Origin: Siderastrea siderea
Lineage: Eukaryota > Cnidaria > Anthozoa > Scleractinia > Rhizangiidae
Direction of reading: 5' to 3'
Length of the DNA stretch: 64,000 nt
Assembly (NCBI GenBank): GCA_964030785.1
Contig: OZ034969.1
Span: forward strand, 72,219,562-72,283,561
Shown: positions 1 to 10,996 of the stretch, one piece after another
Layout of the letters: the number at the start of each line of letters is the position of its first letter
Numbering within the stretch: the stretch's first letter is position 1
Notes under the pieces: generated by a model
Told to the model about the DNA's origin: nothing
Database searches by the model: none
What the model saw: the letters and a program-made list of their open reading frames with translations, nothing else
Translations under genes and position numbers: made by a program

Positions 1-437
1 ACATATCGTGCGAGCTATGGAAGCCGTTTGGAAGAAATGCAGTAGCCAAACATAGCTGTTTGGTGGTCCTTGCATGTGAAAATTTTGCACAGATTTAAAT
101 CTCTTAAATCCGCCTTGACCCATGTTTTTTTTTTGTTACGTATCACTTTCTCTAGAAATATGAACTATTTGTTATTCAAGCGACGTGCTGTCGACTGTTG
201 CTAGTATTGTGACTGTGAAGATTTCATTTCCAATGTCATTTCTTGTCAAATGTTAAGTGTTGAAAGTATTAGTTTCATAGACGTAGATAAATTGGATTAT
301 TAAAGCTCTATCGAACATCTTCCGATCTTTGACAGCATGATAGCGCTTTCTTTGCTTTCCCCAGTTTCTTTTGACAGTTGGTAGCTTCCTGTTGTCTTTG
401 TTACGTGTATTATAACTGTGAAAGTCGCTGTTTCTTA

Positions 438-1206
438 GGCCCCATTTATATGGAGAAAATTTGGAAATTAAATAAAACTGTCGGCCTTAAGCAGCTGAAC
501 GTGCCGCCGCCGCCATATTTGTTTTTCTGTCCCTAGTACTAGGATCTTCCGAGCGAAGGTAGTTTACATGGTGCAAATATCTTTCTAGCGCTAGGATCGT
601 CATATCTCTCAGCTAGGAAGATCCTAGCGCTAGGGCCAAGTACAACACTTTGCATGTAAACTAAATACAGAAAACATGGCGCTGGGATAATCCGCCTGCT
701 AGGATCTTCCTCCCTACAACCCTTTGATAAGAAGTTGGCCCAGCTGACCGAGATAAAGTTTACCCAACTTAATTATTCCGAAATCTTACTTTGATATTCA
801 TGACCTCACTACGCCCTTTTCCTCAAGAATTTATCGTTGATTTGATCACTGTAGCCTGTGTTTGTCTAAATTTTTCTTATTTAGTGTACATTTTGTTGAT
901 TTAGTCGTTTTTAAACCAAAAACCAGACGTTACGTGACACGTGGCAAGCAAAAAGTCGTCCCGGGTAAGCGAGACAAAGTGTTCATATGAGAAAAAGTTG
1001 CCCGCCTGCCAAGGTTACCCTACCTGCCGAGGTGAGACAACTCCCCCCCCCCCCCCCCCGAGTTGTCCCGCTCCCCCAAGACAAGTTGTTGATCCTCATA
1101 TAAGCGATTCGTTGAACTTTTCAAAGAAACAGGTGAAAGATTAGCTCGCCCAGGGTAACATGGAGGGAGGGTTGTCTCGGGTACCCGAGACCATATAAAC
1201 GGGGCC
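438..1206. mobile_element. Harbinger-like non-autonomous DNA transposon (MITE)
   Basis: A 769-bp element bounded by 16-bp terminal inverted repeats, GGCCCCATTTATATGG at 438-453 and its near-perfect complement at 1191-1206. TTA lies on both sides (435-437 and 1207-1209). The paralogous flank near 6590 lacks the whole block, which acts as an empty site. A 3-bp TWA target duplication with GG-starting termini is typical of PIF/Harbinger elements. No transposase ORF is visible, and the interior carries a long C tract near 1031-1049. Confidence 0.72.
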
Positions 1207-1221
1207 TTAGTGGGTCCATGC

Positions 1222-1592
1222 TATGTGTAAGTAAGTAAGTAAGTAAAGTCTTTATTTAACGTGGGTAGCACTAAAATAGCATAAAAAATACTAACAAACC
1301 AGTGGCCCTCTAAAATTATTTACAATAAAATATAAAAATACACTAGAATACGAATATTAAAACTATGGATAAACTATGAGACAATATAACGAATAAAAAT
1401 ACAAGAAATACGAGATAAAATATTAGAAAGGTAAAAAGGGTAAAAAGTGTAACTAAATTACAGAATAAAATGATTTAAAAGCTGCTGTTCTTTAAAAATT
1501 CTCTTCCAAATTAAAGAGAGTTCCTAAAAGATTTAATCGTGGGTAATTTTCGCACAGATAGCGGTGAGCTGTTCCAGGCTTGACAGGCAGTC
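1222..1592 (-). mobile_element. 3' end of a retroposon with a TTAC/TAAG tail, antisense
   Basis: The TAAGTAAGTAAGTAAG tract followed by AGTCTTTATTTAAC reads, on the minus strand, as an AATAAA-type 3' end with a simple-repeat tail. That is the usual layout of a 5'-truncated LINE or SINE insertion. The block is absent from the homologous position near 6611, so it inserted after the flank duplicated. No coding remnant is recognised. Confidence 0.5.
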
Positions 1593-1660
1593 ACGGAATT
1601 CTATTGATGCATCTTCGTATAAACGTACACGCAACGATGAAAAAGCTTTCGTAGTAAGAG

Positions 1661-2950
1661 GACTGTTGCAGAGCTGGTAAAAACATTAAGCAAATTTAAG
1701 AACCCAAGTTTATTGAGACGATCGACCTGAAACACAGCCTTGGTATGTTCTTAAAATTTTGGCCAATCTCAGCTTCGTGGTTCTTTTAAAAATTTCATGT
1801 TGAAAACAATGTGTGTATCCATTTCCGTTTTTCAAAGTGAAATTTCCATAAGTCGTTATCTCAAGCATTCAGGCGTGCACCTGATTGTAAATTGTACCAG
1901 AATGCTAAAATCTTGAGATGCGTTTCATTGTTTGCTTGAAAGCCTTTTTAAGTTCATGCTCAAAACAGTACTCGAATGATTGTGTTTCGTTTCTAGACAA
2001 CCTTTCTCAGAATTTTGATTAATTTTAGGGAAGCGAAGTCACGATCGCCTATCCTGCTAAAACATCCGGTATACAAAGCTTCCGGGTTGAACCGGACTTT
2101 CGAATGGTCTATTCATAGAATACTGACTTACTCTTTCAAAAATTTATTTTGTCCAACCGCAATGACTTTCTGTAATTGAGCTCTTAAGTTTTAGTCATGT
2201 AAAACAATGTCGTGCGTTATAACATCTACTAGCTAGTAAGTGCGTCTTAGTGTGATTTTCCGTTGTTGAAGTGTTTTAAAGCCAAAACCAATTGAAAGTA
2301 ATTATTCTTGCCTGCCTCTACATCTGCAAGAAACACAGTGAACCAATCAGAATAATAATTCTCGAACTCGAAGCAAATACATGTTAATGGCGCCAAGCGC
2401 GAGAAAACGTCTGCGAGCAAGTCAAGATTAGTTTACGTTTTACTTCTTATGTCATGATGGCCGAAAAAAAGTGTCGAGCAATCACAGAACATAGTAAAGC
2501 AAAACCAAAGCAGACGTAGATTACTCTCGACACTCAATTGAAACCTGTCATACTATTCTGAGTAACTTCTGTAAAATATTAAACTGAACAATTGTTTCAT
2601 CTCATGGGCCTATATTAACTGAATGTATAACAACTGTTGATATTGCGGCGACGTATCATCCTGATAATGCTCAAGTAGTTATAGGCTGGGTTACCTCGAT
2701 TAAACATTTATTTGAGTGTAATTATGTGTACGGTTCAGTTGAAGCATAGTGGTGTGTTTTAGAGGGTGATATCAGGGAGCATCAAGCTGTTGAGCCCAGT
2801 TTTAAGAACACATTGTGTTTACCCCAACTTGTGCCTTCCTTGACTAACAAAATCGGCAAGTATCAACGATTTAACGCACGAGATCGTCAGGTAAATCGAG
2901 CGTCCGCGTACGTGATAAGCTGACATTTCCTACATTTTAGTACATTCCTG
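1661..2950. other. Upstream region of receptor copy 1, no feature recognised
   Basis: AT-rich single-copy-looking sequence without a convincing ORF, RNA gene or repeat. It should contain the promoter and 5' UTR of the receptor starting at 3051, but no core promoter element can be assigned by eye. Confidence 0.4.
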
Positions 2951-3050
2951 CACTTCAGAGTCGAAAGTCGTTCGTTTGATATGCATAGTAAATTGCAGTA
3001 AAATCAGTTTCATTCCACCTGGGACGTCAACGAGGAATTCCTGTAAGAAG

Positions 3051-6020
3051 ATGGCTGAATACGGCTTTGTTGTGTTATTGGTCCCTTTACTTTGTTTCGT
3101 ACCTACATCTAACGGAGTGAGCTATTGCTGGAAGTTCGAAACGGCAGCCAGACTAGAAACAAAACACGGAATTCCTGTTCCGTCCAGGCAAGTAATTTGT
3201 AAACTGAAAAAACAAGATGTCATCGGTTTTAAGTTTCGGTTTGACGTCAGCTGGGCTCTGAATAAGTATGCACTGGAAGACTTTGCGAACACTACTTTAG
3301 TTGGGGTCGATTTCGTATTTTGGTGCTCTTCACCCATGAAGTTGGATTTCTATTATTCAAGGAACATTGTCAACAAGAATATTTTGCTTGGTCTGGCATT
3401 TAAAGGCGAGTGCAGAGTGTGGATGCAAAACCTTGTTGTTTGGGCCAAGGCAACTGATTTACGAGTGATAGGTTTGCTAGGGGAAAAGACGTTTATATCA
3501 GACTTAACAATCCAAACGCATCCAGAGGACAATGAAACCCTTGCAACCTACTTCAAAGAAATTGCTTACCTTTTGGGTTATAACAGTTACATTCAAAACT
3601 TACCCGGCATGTTTTCCAACACAAAATATGTCTGGCCGAGTCTGGAAGGAATTGAGTTTAAAAATATGTCAATTACAAGTATTCCAAGTCAGTGGAGACT
3701 TACAATGCCTTTGTTGCAATCCCTTGTTTTGACAAACAACAACTTGACAAAACCACCAGAATTTCCTTGGAATAACTCAACTCTTGAAATTTACCGTGGA
3801 TTGAGAAGAACGGGCAGGGAGGATACAAAGCTTGCCCCTGTTCATGTAGAAAGAAACCACTATGTGCGTGGATTGTACCTAAGTCACAACAACATCGAAG
3901 ATCTGTCGTCTCACGAGTTTCGCGGATTCTTGCATGTGCTTCGTCTTAAAGGAAATGATTTAAGAAGAGTTGGACCAACCTGTTTCCACAGTTTGGTAGG
4001 AATTCAAACGATAGATCTGAGCAGAAATAAGTTGGCTTCTCTACCCGAAAATCTGTTTCAGGGATTAAACACCTTGCAAAAAATTTACCTCGGAGAAAAT
4101 AACATATCAGTTATAAAGCCAAAACTATTTGAAGGCTTGAAAAACGTCAAGTGGATTTATTTAGATCATAACGGCCTCTATTCTATTCCAAATGGTTTGT
4201 TTAAGTCATTAAACACACTCGAAGTCCTGCGTTTGGATGCTAACAAGATCACGAAAATTGAAGAAAATTCGCTCCCACAACACTCTGCTTTACGAAAGCT
4301 TTTCCTTCAAAACAACAATCTGTCTTCGTTTCCTTCTTGGATATTTCGGCTGAGTAAAATTGAAGTGATCGATCTATCGTCCAATGGAATAACGTTTGAA
4401 GATCTTAACCATACGTTACAAGGTTATGATTTACCGATCGATGATCCACCACTAGATGACCCCATCGTTCTTAATTTGGCAAACAACAACATCACAAAAT
4501 TAATTGATTCGGCAGGCTTGAACCAAATAAAAGCGGACGAAGACATTTCTCCACTGCAGCAAGCCAAGTACTCTTACTTTTGGAAAGCTTTCTCCATCAA
4601 TTTCACTGGGAATCCATTAGTTTGTGATTGCATTATGTCGGCTGTCGCCAGCGAAATTAAAAAGTTGTCTGCACCAAACCCTGGAATTAGACCACGGTTT
4701 GAAACCTGGCAATGTGATTGGCCACGTCAACTGAAAAATAAGTCGATACTGGAGATTCAAGAAAATCAATGGATGCAAAGAGAACAGCCAGACAACTGCC
4801 CTGTTGAATGTGTCTGTCAAAAACGCTATTCGGATGGAATTGTTGTTGTTGATTGTGAGAGAAAGAGTCTCATAGAAGTACCAAGCTCAATGCCACAAGG
4901 ATTAATTGAACTCAACTTACGAAACAATGAAATCAAGGACATTCCAGCATATCCTTATTTGAAAAACGTGACTGTTTTAAAACTGTCAAATAACAAAGTT
5001 GAGCGGCTGCAAGCCTTCGTGGTGCAGAAACTAAAACAAGTCAAAGTTTTACTCATTGATTCTAATAAACTGACAAGTTTACCGAGAGAAATTGAAAATC
5101 TGAATTTTACAACATTGGCCTTAGATCAAAATCTGTTTAAATGTGACTGCACAACCAAATGGTTGAAGTACTGGCTACTAGAAAATAAGCATCGAATAAG
5201 AAACATTGAAAAGGTGCTTTGTAGCTCAGACCACGCTGTTGGCCGGGCAATGTTCAATTTGTCAGATGATGCTTTCATTTGTCGTACTGCTAACGAGAAG
5301 TCTAAGCCTTATCCTAAAGAGAATAATGTCCTTACAGCAACCATAGCTGCTTCTATTCTTGGTGGTCTGCTTCTTTTGATAACGATCATAGTAATCTTGC
5401 TGTACAAGTACCATGGAGAAGTGAAGGTCTTTATGTTCACTCACTTTAACTGGCACCCATTTGATCGCATAGATGACTCAGATCCAAACAAGATGTATGA
5501 CGCCTTTATATCGTACAGCGGAGAAGATCACCAGTGGGTCGTCGACACATTACAAGAACGACTGGAAAATCACGATCCTCCATATAAACTATGCATCCAC
5601 CACCGTGATTTTCGTATTGGGGCACCAATCCAGGAAAATATCTTGAAAAGTGTGGATCAAAGCAAGCGCATGTTGATGGTGCTATCTCCCAGCTTTGCAA
5701 AGAGCGAGTGGTGTTTGCTGGAGTTCCGTGCTGCTCATCGTAAAGTGTTAGAAGATCGCATGAATTACCTGATAATTATTGTGTTTGATGATGTTGACAT
5801 GGCTGAGCTAGATGAGGAAATAAAGTTGTACATGCGCACTAACACCTATGTGAGCATCAGTGACAAGTGGTTCTGGCAAAAATTGTTCTATGCGATGCCG
5901 CAGAACGCAACAAAAGAAATGATAAATGAAAGAAGTTTAGAATTGATGGAAAGGGTGTCTTCAAATCAGGATAGAATGCTATGTGGAACTGCTGCCATTA
6001 ATGACTCTTACACAGTATGA
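3051..6020 (+). CDS. Toll-like receptor, copy 1 (intact, single exon)
   Basis: A 989-residue type I membrane receptor without introns. The start at 3051 is preferred over an upstream in-frame ATG at 2976 because it opens directly into a signal peptide (MAEYGFVVLLVPLLCFVPTS). A cysteine-bearing N-terminal region is followed by leucine-rich repeats (about 225-500), an LRRCT cluster (CDCIMSAV, about 524), an LRRNT-like cluster (CPVECVC, about 583), a second short LRR block and a second LRRCT (CDCTTKW, about 698). The transmembrane helix is about 761-785 and the TIR domain about 816-955. TIR boxes are visible: YDAFISYS, RDFRIGAP and FWQKLFYAMP. This is the Toll/mcc layout. The BB-loop position that is proline in many vertebrate TLRs is isoleucine here, comparable to valine in Drosophila Toll. 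It likely recognises extracellular ligands and signals through TIR adaptors; ligand unknown. Confidence 0.95.
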   Translation: MAEYGFVVLLVPLLCFVPTSNGVSYCWKFETAARLETKHGIPVPSRQVICKLKKQDVIGFKFRFDVSWALNKYALEDFANTTLVGVDFVFWCSSPMKLDFYYSRNIVNKNILLGLAFKGECRVWMQNLVVWAKATDLRVIGLLGEKTFISDLTIQTHPEDNETLATYFKEIAYLLGYNSYIQNLPGMFSNTKYVWPSLEGIEFKNMSITSIPSQWRLTMPLLQSLVLTNNNLTKPPEFPWNNSTLEIYRGLRRTGREDTKLAPVHVERNHYVRGLYLSHNNIEDLSSHEFRGFLHVLRLKGNDLRRVGPTCFHSLVGIQTIDLSRNKLASLPENLFQGLNTLQKIYLGENNISVIKPKLFEGLKNVKWIYLDHNGLYSIPNGLFKSLNTLEVLRLDANKITKIEENSLPQHSALRKLFLQNNNLSSFPSWIFRLSKIEVIDLSSNGITFEDLNHTLQGYDLPIDDPPLDDPIVLNLANNNITKLIDSAGLNQIKADEDISPLQQAKYSYFWKAFSINFTGNPLVCDCIMSAVASEIKKLSAPNPGIRPRFETWQCDWPRQLKNKSILEIQENQWMQREQPDNCPVECVCQKRYSDGIVVVDCERKSLIEVPSSMPQGLIELNLRNNEIKDIPAYPYLKNVTVLKLSNNKVERLQAFVVQKLKQVKVLLIDSNKLTSLPREIENLNFTTLALDQNLFKCDCTTKWLKYWLLENKHRIRNIEKVLCSSDHAVGRAMFNLSDDAFICRTANEKSKPYPKENNVLTATIAASILGGLLLLITIIVILLYKYHGEVKVFMFTHFNWHPFDRIDDSDPNKMYDAFISYSGEDHQWVVDTLQERLENHDPPYKLCIHHRDFRIGAPIQENILKSVDQSKRMLMVLSPSFAKSEWCLLEFRAAHRKVLEDRMNYLIIIVFDDVDMAELDEEIKLYMRTNTYVSISDKWFWQKLFYAMPQNATKEMINERSLELMERVSSNQDRMLCGTAAINDSYTV

Positions 6021-7251
6021 CTTGTGTAATGTTAAGACGTTGGCGCTATTTTTTATGGTTATCATTAATTTGCTCTTAATCCATATAGGGAGTGTAAATT
6101 CGTACTGCTTTGAGGAATTTACGTAGAAATGTCGGGCAATATCATGCGAGCTATGGAGGCGCTATGGAAGAAATGCAGTAGGCAAATATAGTGTTTTGGT
6201 GGGCGCTGCAGGTGAAAATTTTGCACAGCCGAATTTAGATCTCCAATCCACCTTGACCAATGTTTTTTTTACTCTTCTGATGAGCTACATTTTTGAATGA
6301 AATAAATTCAGTGTTAGAAATATGAAATATTTGTTATTCAAGCGACGTGCTGTTGACTGGTGGTAGTATTGTGACTGTGAAGATTTCATTCCAATTTTAT
6401 TTCTTGTCAAAGGTTAAGTATTGAAAGTATTAGTTTAATAGGTAGATAAATTGAATTAAGCTCTATCGAATATATTCCGGTCTTTGACAGGATGATAGCG
6501 CTTTCTTTGCTTTCATCAGTTTCTTCTGACGGTTGGTAGCTTCCTGTTGTCTTTGTTATGTGTATTATAACTGTGAACATCGCTGTTTCTGAGTATAGTC
6601 CATGCTATGTGACGGAATTCTATGGACGCATCTTCGTATAAACGTACAGGCAACGTTGGAAAAGCCTTCGTAGTAAGAGGATCTGTCGCAAAAGAGTGTA
6701 AGGCCGGAAGAGGAGCTAAAGTACGAAAGAAGAACTCAGCATAATTTAGAACGATTCTTTGTAAAGTAACTACCAAATACAGTTTAAAAGACAGTTTTGA
6801 CTTTTTGCTTGTCAATATTATACTTGTTCTCTTGTGGCATTTTAAACACCAAGCATTTCAAGTGAACGTATGAAAGGGGTGAATTAACTTATTCAGAAAA
6901 TAACAGTTTGGAACTCCAAGAAAAGTTGGTTGTCGGTCTTATTTATAACGTGGTCGGTCTTCAGACAACGAATGACTGAACTGTCGTTTGTGCCTCAAAA
7001 CAAGTGTTCGTAGTCACGGGGCTATAGTTAATGCGGGATTCCACAGTACGAAAGTCTTTCATTATTTAGCCTGAGTATCAGGCCCTCTTAAGGGGGAGGG
7101 GGAGGGGGAGATGGATAGTGGAAGAGGGCCTGACACAAAGCCATTGATTGGCTCATGTTCAACATCCAGAATCTGGATGTTACGCTGATTGGCCAAAAGA
7201 CAAAGGAGCGCATCACGTGGGTCACGCCAGAGTCTGGAAATCTAGACACAA
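6021..7251. other. 3' flank of receptor copy 1
   Basis: Bases 6141-6685 are the duplicated flank also present at the window start. Beyond that lies AT-rich sequence with a short G-rich tract near 7088-7120 and a 10-bp-arm hairpin near 7158-7180. No gene is recognised. Confidence 0.45.
6301..6306 (+). promoter_or_regulatory. Candidate poly(A) signal of receptor copy 1
   Basis: AATAAA about 280 nt after the receptor stop codon, the first canonical hexamer on the plus strand after the gene. Position fits a short 3' UTR; transcript evidence is needed to confirm it. Confidence 0.4.
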
Positions 7252-7736
7252 CACAGGGTCCAGAGGAGTTACATTTGTACGCAAGAATTATCCTTCGTAC
7301 ATGTTTCCTTGTAAAATACATAACCTCGCCATTTTGATCAATAAATTCGCCCAATGCAGCCTTTGTGAATCCAATTTGAACGGCTTTATTCTCGTTCCAT
7401 ATGCTGTATTTCTCGATCTCGATCTTTGCGCCCGCTTAGTACGCTTTTGTCCGCCATATTCAAATTTGCTATTAACCGCAGACCATTCTTCCGCGGTCGC
7501 CTAACACGTTGCCCGAAGGGCAACGGCTTTTTCCTCGGAAAGCGAAGCTTTCCGAACGAGGCACGAAGTGCCGAGTAAAAATAAGGATCTCAGTGATCCT
7601 AAGAGCCCACAGTAATTTGACCTGCGGTAAAAATATAGGTAACGCGAGTGACACAAGTTCGCGGCAAATTATGTCGGTTGTCTTTCGGAAGGAAAACTAA
7701 ACATTCGGCTCCAACTTCACTCCTCTGGACCCTGTG
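7252..7736. mobile_element. Small inverted-repeat element (MITE-like)
   Basis: CACAGGGTCCAGAGGAGT at 7252-7269 has a perfect 18-bp reverse complement at 7719-7736. The resulting 485-bp element has no coding capacity. The CAGGG start resembles hAT termini, but no convincing target duplication is visible, so the superfamily is open. It contains a run of perfect GAA-triloop hairpins, annotated separately, and lies just upstream of the receptor pseudogene. Confidence 0.55.
7508..7575. repeat. Run of perfect GAA-triloop hairpins
   Basis: Three adjacent perfect hairpins each enclose a GAA loop: GTTGCCC/GGGCAAC at 7508-7524, CGGAAAGC/GCTTTCCG at 7536-7554 and GGCAC/GTGCC at 7560-7572. An outer CTCGG/CCGAG pair (7534-7538 with 7571-7575) can enclose the last two. 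They sit inside the small inverted-repeat element. Function is unknown. Confidence 0.6.
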
Positions 7737-8010
7737 CTTTAACTAGCTAGTAAGGGCCAATCTTAGTAATATATTAAACACCCAAACGTTTTTCGGCTTG
7801 TTTCCTCACGTGACAAGTTCTAAAGAGCGGCCAATTTCCACTATTGCATGTAACGCAAGTGTTGACGTAAATGCGTGCACGAGGTGAGCTCCAATTCCTT
7901 TCAGTAGTCCAGAGGCAAGTGGTTTCAATTGATGTAAGCACCAGAAAAGTAACAACAACTTACCTCTTACATCAGCAGCGAAGTCATCTTGATTCTCACC
8001 GAAAAAAATT

Positions 8011-10996
8011 ATGTTGTCTGAATACTTTGTTGCGTTAGTAATCGCTTTATTTTGTTTTGTGGCCACTTCTAATGGGATGAATTCATGTTGGCGGGCAGAA
8101 ACAGCGGCCAGATACGAAACCAAAAAGGAACTGCCATTCCGGTGAGATTACTGACTTGTAGCCTGAAAAGCACTCACCTTGGAGCCAAGTTTTGGTTTGA
8201 CATCAGCTGGGTTCTAAATACTTTTGTTATGAGAGAATTTGATAACAAAACTGTAGTTGACTTCAGTCTCTTAATGTGGTGCTTTTCACCAATGGAACTG
8301 GATTTTTTCAACCCACAGAACATTGTCAATAAAAACATTTTACTTGGTCTTTCATTCAAAGGCGAGTGTAGAGTTTGGATGGAAAACCTTGTCGTTTGGG
8401 CCAAGGCAACTGATTTCCGAGTGATGGGTTTGGAAGGGGAGAAGTCGGTCATATCCAGCTACACAAATCAAACTCAGCCAGATGCAAATGAAACACTTGC
8501 GACAAACTTTAAAGAAATTGCTTACATTCTAAGTTACAATAATTTTTTTCAAAGCTTACCTGATGTGTTTTCTAACACAAAGTATGCATGGACAAATTTG
8601 GAAGGAATTGAATTTAGAAATATGTCAATAAAGACGATTCCAAGACAGTGGAAACTTACAATGCCCCTGTTACAATCCCTCGACCTAATGGTTAACAACT
8701 TGACAGAACCACCAGAATTTCCATGGAATAACTCAACTCTTGAAATTTACCGTGGTTTGAGGAGAACAGAGCAAGCAGCGAAAAAGCAGACCTCCATATC
8801 TGGAGTCCATTTGGAAAGCAACCTTTATATGCGTGCATTGTATCTTGGTCACAACAATATCGAAGATCTATCATACCACGAGTTTCGAGGTTTCTTGCAT
8901 GTGCTCGTCTCCAAGGAAATGGCTTAAAAACAATTGGACCATCATGTTTTCACAACTTGGAAGGAATTCAAACGATAGATCTGGGCGGAAATAAGTTGGC
9001 CTCTTTACCTGAAAATCTGTTCAGGGGACTAACCTCCTTGCTGAACATTCTCCTTGGAAAAAACAACATGTCAATTATAAAGCCAACGCTATTCAAAGGC
9101 TTAAAAAATATTCAGGGGATTTATTTAGAACACAACAGCCTAAATTCAATTCCAAACAGATTGTTTAATTCACTAAACACGCTGGAGGTCTTACGCTTAG
9201 ATTCTAACAAGATCACAAAGATTGAGGAAGACCCATTCCCACAACACTCTGCTTTACGAAAGCTTTATCTCCAAAACAACAGTCTGTCTTCATTTCCTTC
9301 TTGGATATTTCGCCTGAGCAAAATTGAAGTAATTGATCTATCATCCAATCGAATTACATTTGATGATCTTGACCAAGCATTAGCAGGTTATGACATACCG
9401 ATTGATGATCCTCTTCAAAATTATCCAATAGTTCTTAATTTGGCAAACAACAACATCACAACGTTAATAAATTACAGGGGATTGAATGCAATAAAAGCAG
9501 ACAAACACATTTCTCCAATACGGCAAGCCAAGTATTCTTATTTATGGAAAGCATTCATTATCAAGTTGACTGGAAACCCATTAGCTTGTGATTGCATTAT
9601 GGCAGCTGTTGCAAAGGAAATTAGAAAGTTGTTGGAAACACATCCTGATTTCCTGCCACGGTTTGAAACCTGGCAATGTGCTTGGCCATATGGAGTGAAG
9701 AATAAATCAATTCTGGAGATTGAAGAAAATCAGTGGATGCAAAGAGAAGAGCCAGACAACTGCCCTGTTGATTGCTTCTGTCAAAAATGCTGTTCAGATG
9801 GAATTGTTGTTGTTGATTGTGAGAAAAAGAGTCTCATAGAAGTACCAAGCGCAATGCCACAAGGTCTAATTGAACTCAATCTAAGAAACAATGAAATAAC
9901 GGACATTCTAGCATACCCTTATTTGAAAAACGTGTCTGTTTTAAAACTGTCAAATAACAAAGTTGAGCGGCTGCAAGCCTTCGTGGTGCAGAAACTAAAA
10001 CAAGTCAAAGTTTTGCTAATTGATTCTAATAAACTGACAAGTTTACCCAGGGAAATTGAAAATCTGAATTTTACAACATTGGCCTTAGATCAAAATCTGT
10101 TTAAATGCGACTGCACAACCAAATGGATGAAGTACTGGCTACTACAAAACAAGCACCGAATAAGAAACATCGAAAAGGTGCTTTGTAGCTCGGACCACGC
10201 TCTTGGCCAGGCTATGTTCAATTTGTCAGATGATGAGTTCATTTGTCGTACTGCGAGCGAGAAGCCTTAGCCTTATCCTAAAGAGAATGAAGTCCCAATA
10301 GGAACCATAGCTGCTTCTATTCTTGGTGGTCTGCTTCTTTTGATAACGATCATAGCAATCTTGCTGTACAAGTACCATGGAGAAGTGAAGGTCTTTATGT
10401 TCACTCACTTTAACTGGCACCCATTTGATCGCATAGATGACTCAGATCCAAACAAGATATATGACGCCTTTATATCGTACAGCGGAGATGATCACCAGTG
10501 GGTCGTCGACACATTACAAGAACGACTGGAAAATCACGATCCTCCATATAAACTATGTATCCACCACCGTGATTTTTGCATTGGGGCACCAATCCAGGAA
10601 AATATCTTGAAAAGCGTGGATCAAAGCAAGTGCATGTTGATGGTGCTATCTCCCAGCTTTGCAAAGAGTGAGTAGTGTTTGCTGGAGTTTCGCGCTGCTC
10701 ATCGCAAAGTGTTAGAAGATCGCATAAATTACCTGATAATTATCCTGTTTGATGATGTTGACATGGCTGAGCTGGATGAAGAAATAAAGTTGTACATGCG
10801 CACTAACACCTATATGAGCATCAGTGACAAGTGGTTCTGGCAGAAGTTGTTCTATGCGATGCCGCAGAAGTCCGCAAAAGAATCAGCACAGGAGAGAAGT
10901 GTAGAATTAATTGATCAGGAAAATGCTGCAGAAACACAAAATGGAATGGAAGGAGCAGCTGCTATTAATGACGCAGACACTATAACACTTGTTTAA
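8011..10996 (+). pseudogene. Toll-like receptor, copy 2 (pseudogene)
   Basis: Full-length relative of copy 1, from a signal peptide beginning MLSEYFVALVIALFCF at 8011 through LRRs, transmembrane helix and TIR domain. Four lesions are visible against copy 1. One base is lost near 8120 and another near 8905. Premature stops lie at 10268-10270, just before the transmembrane helix (a lysine codon became TAG), and at 10673-10675 inside the TIR domain (a tryptophan codon became TAG). The longest open segments are 8085-8927 and 8957-10270. Similarity to copy 1 is highest from the second LRR block onward, where DNA is almost identical. A secreted ectodomain fragment could in principle still be made from an internal ATG, but the early frameshift makes this unlikely. 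Confidence 0.9.

Larger units (their letters stand above)
1..1660. repeat. Duplicated 3' flank of an off-window receptor paralog
   Basis: Bases 1-430 and about 1593-1660 match 6141-6600 and 6612-6685, the 3' flank of the first receptor gene. Shared landmarks include the GCGAGCTATGGA start, the ATTTGTTATTCAAGCGACGT stretch and the CATCTTCGTATAAACGTAC stretch. In the downstream copy this sequence begins about 120 bp after a receptor stop codon, so another paralog probably ends just before base 1. Two insertions, annotated separately, split this copy. The homology is seen directly; the off-window gene is inferred. Confidence 0.7.

Noticed and set aside
2976..3050. Upstream in-frame ATG that would lengthen receptor copy 1 by 25 residues
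   Set aside because: The extension is not signal-like, whereas the ATG at 3051 begins a clear signal peptide, as in copy 4.
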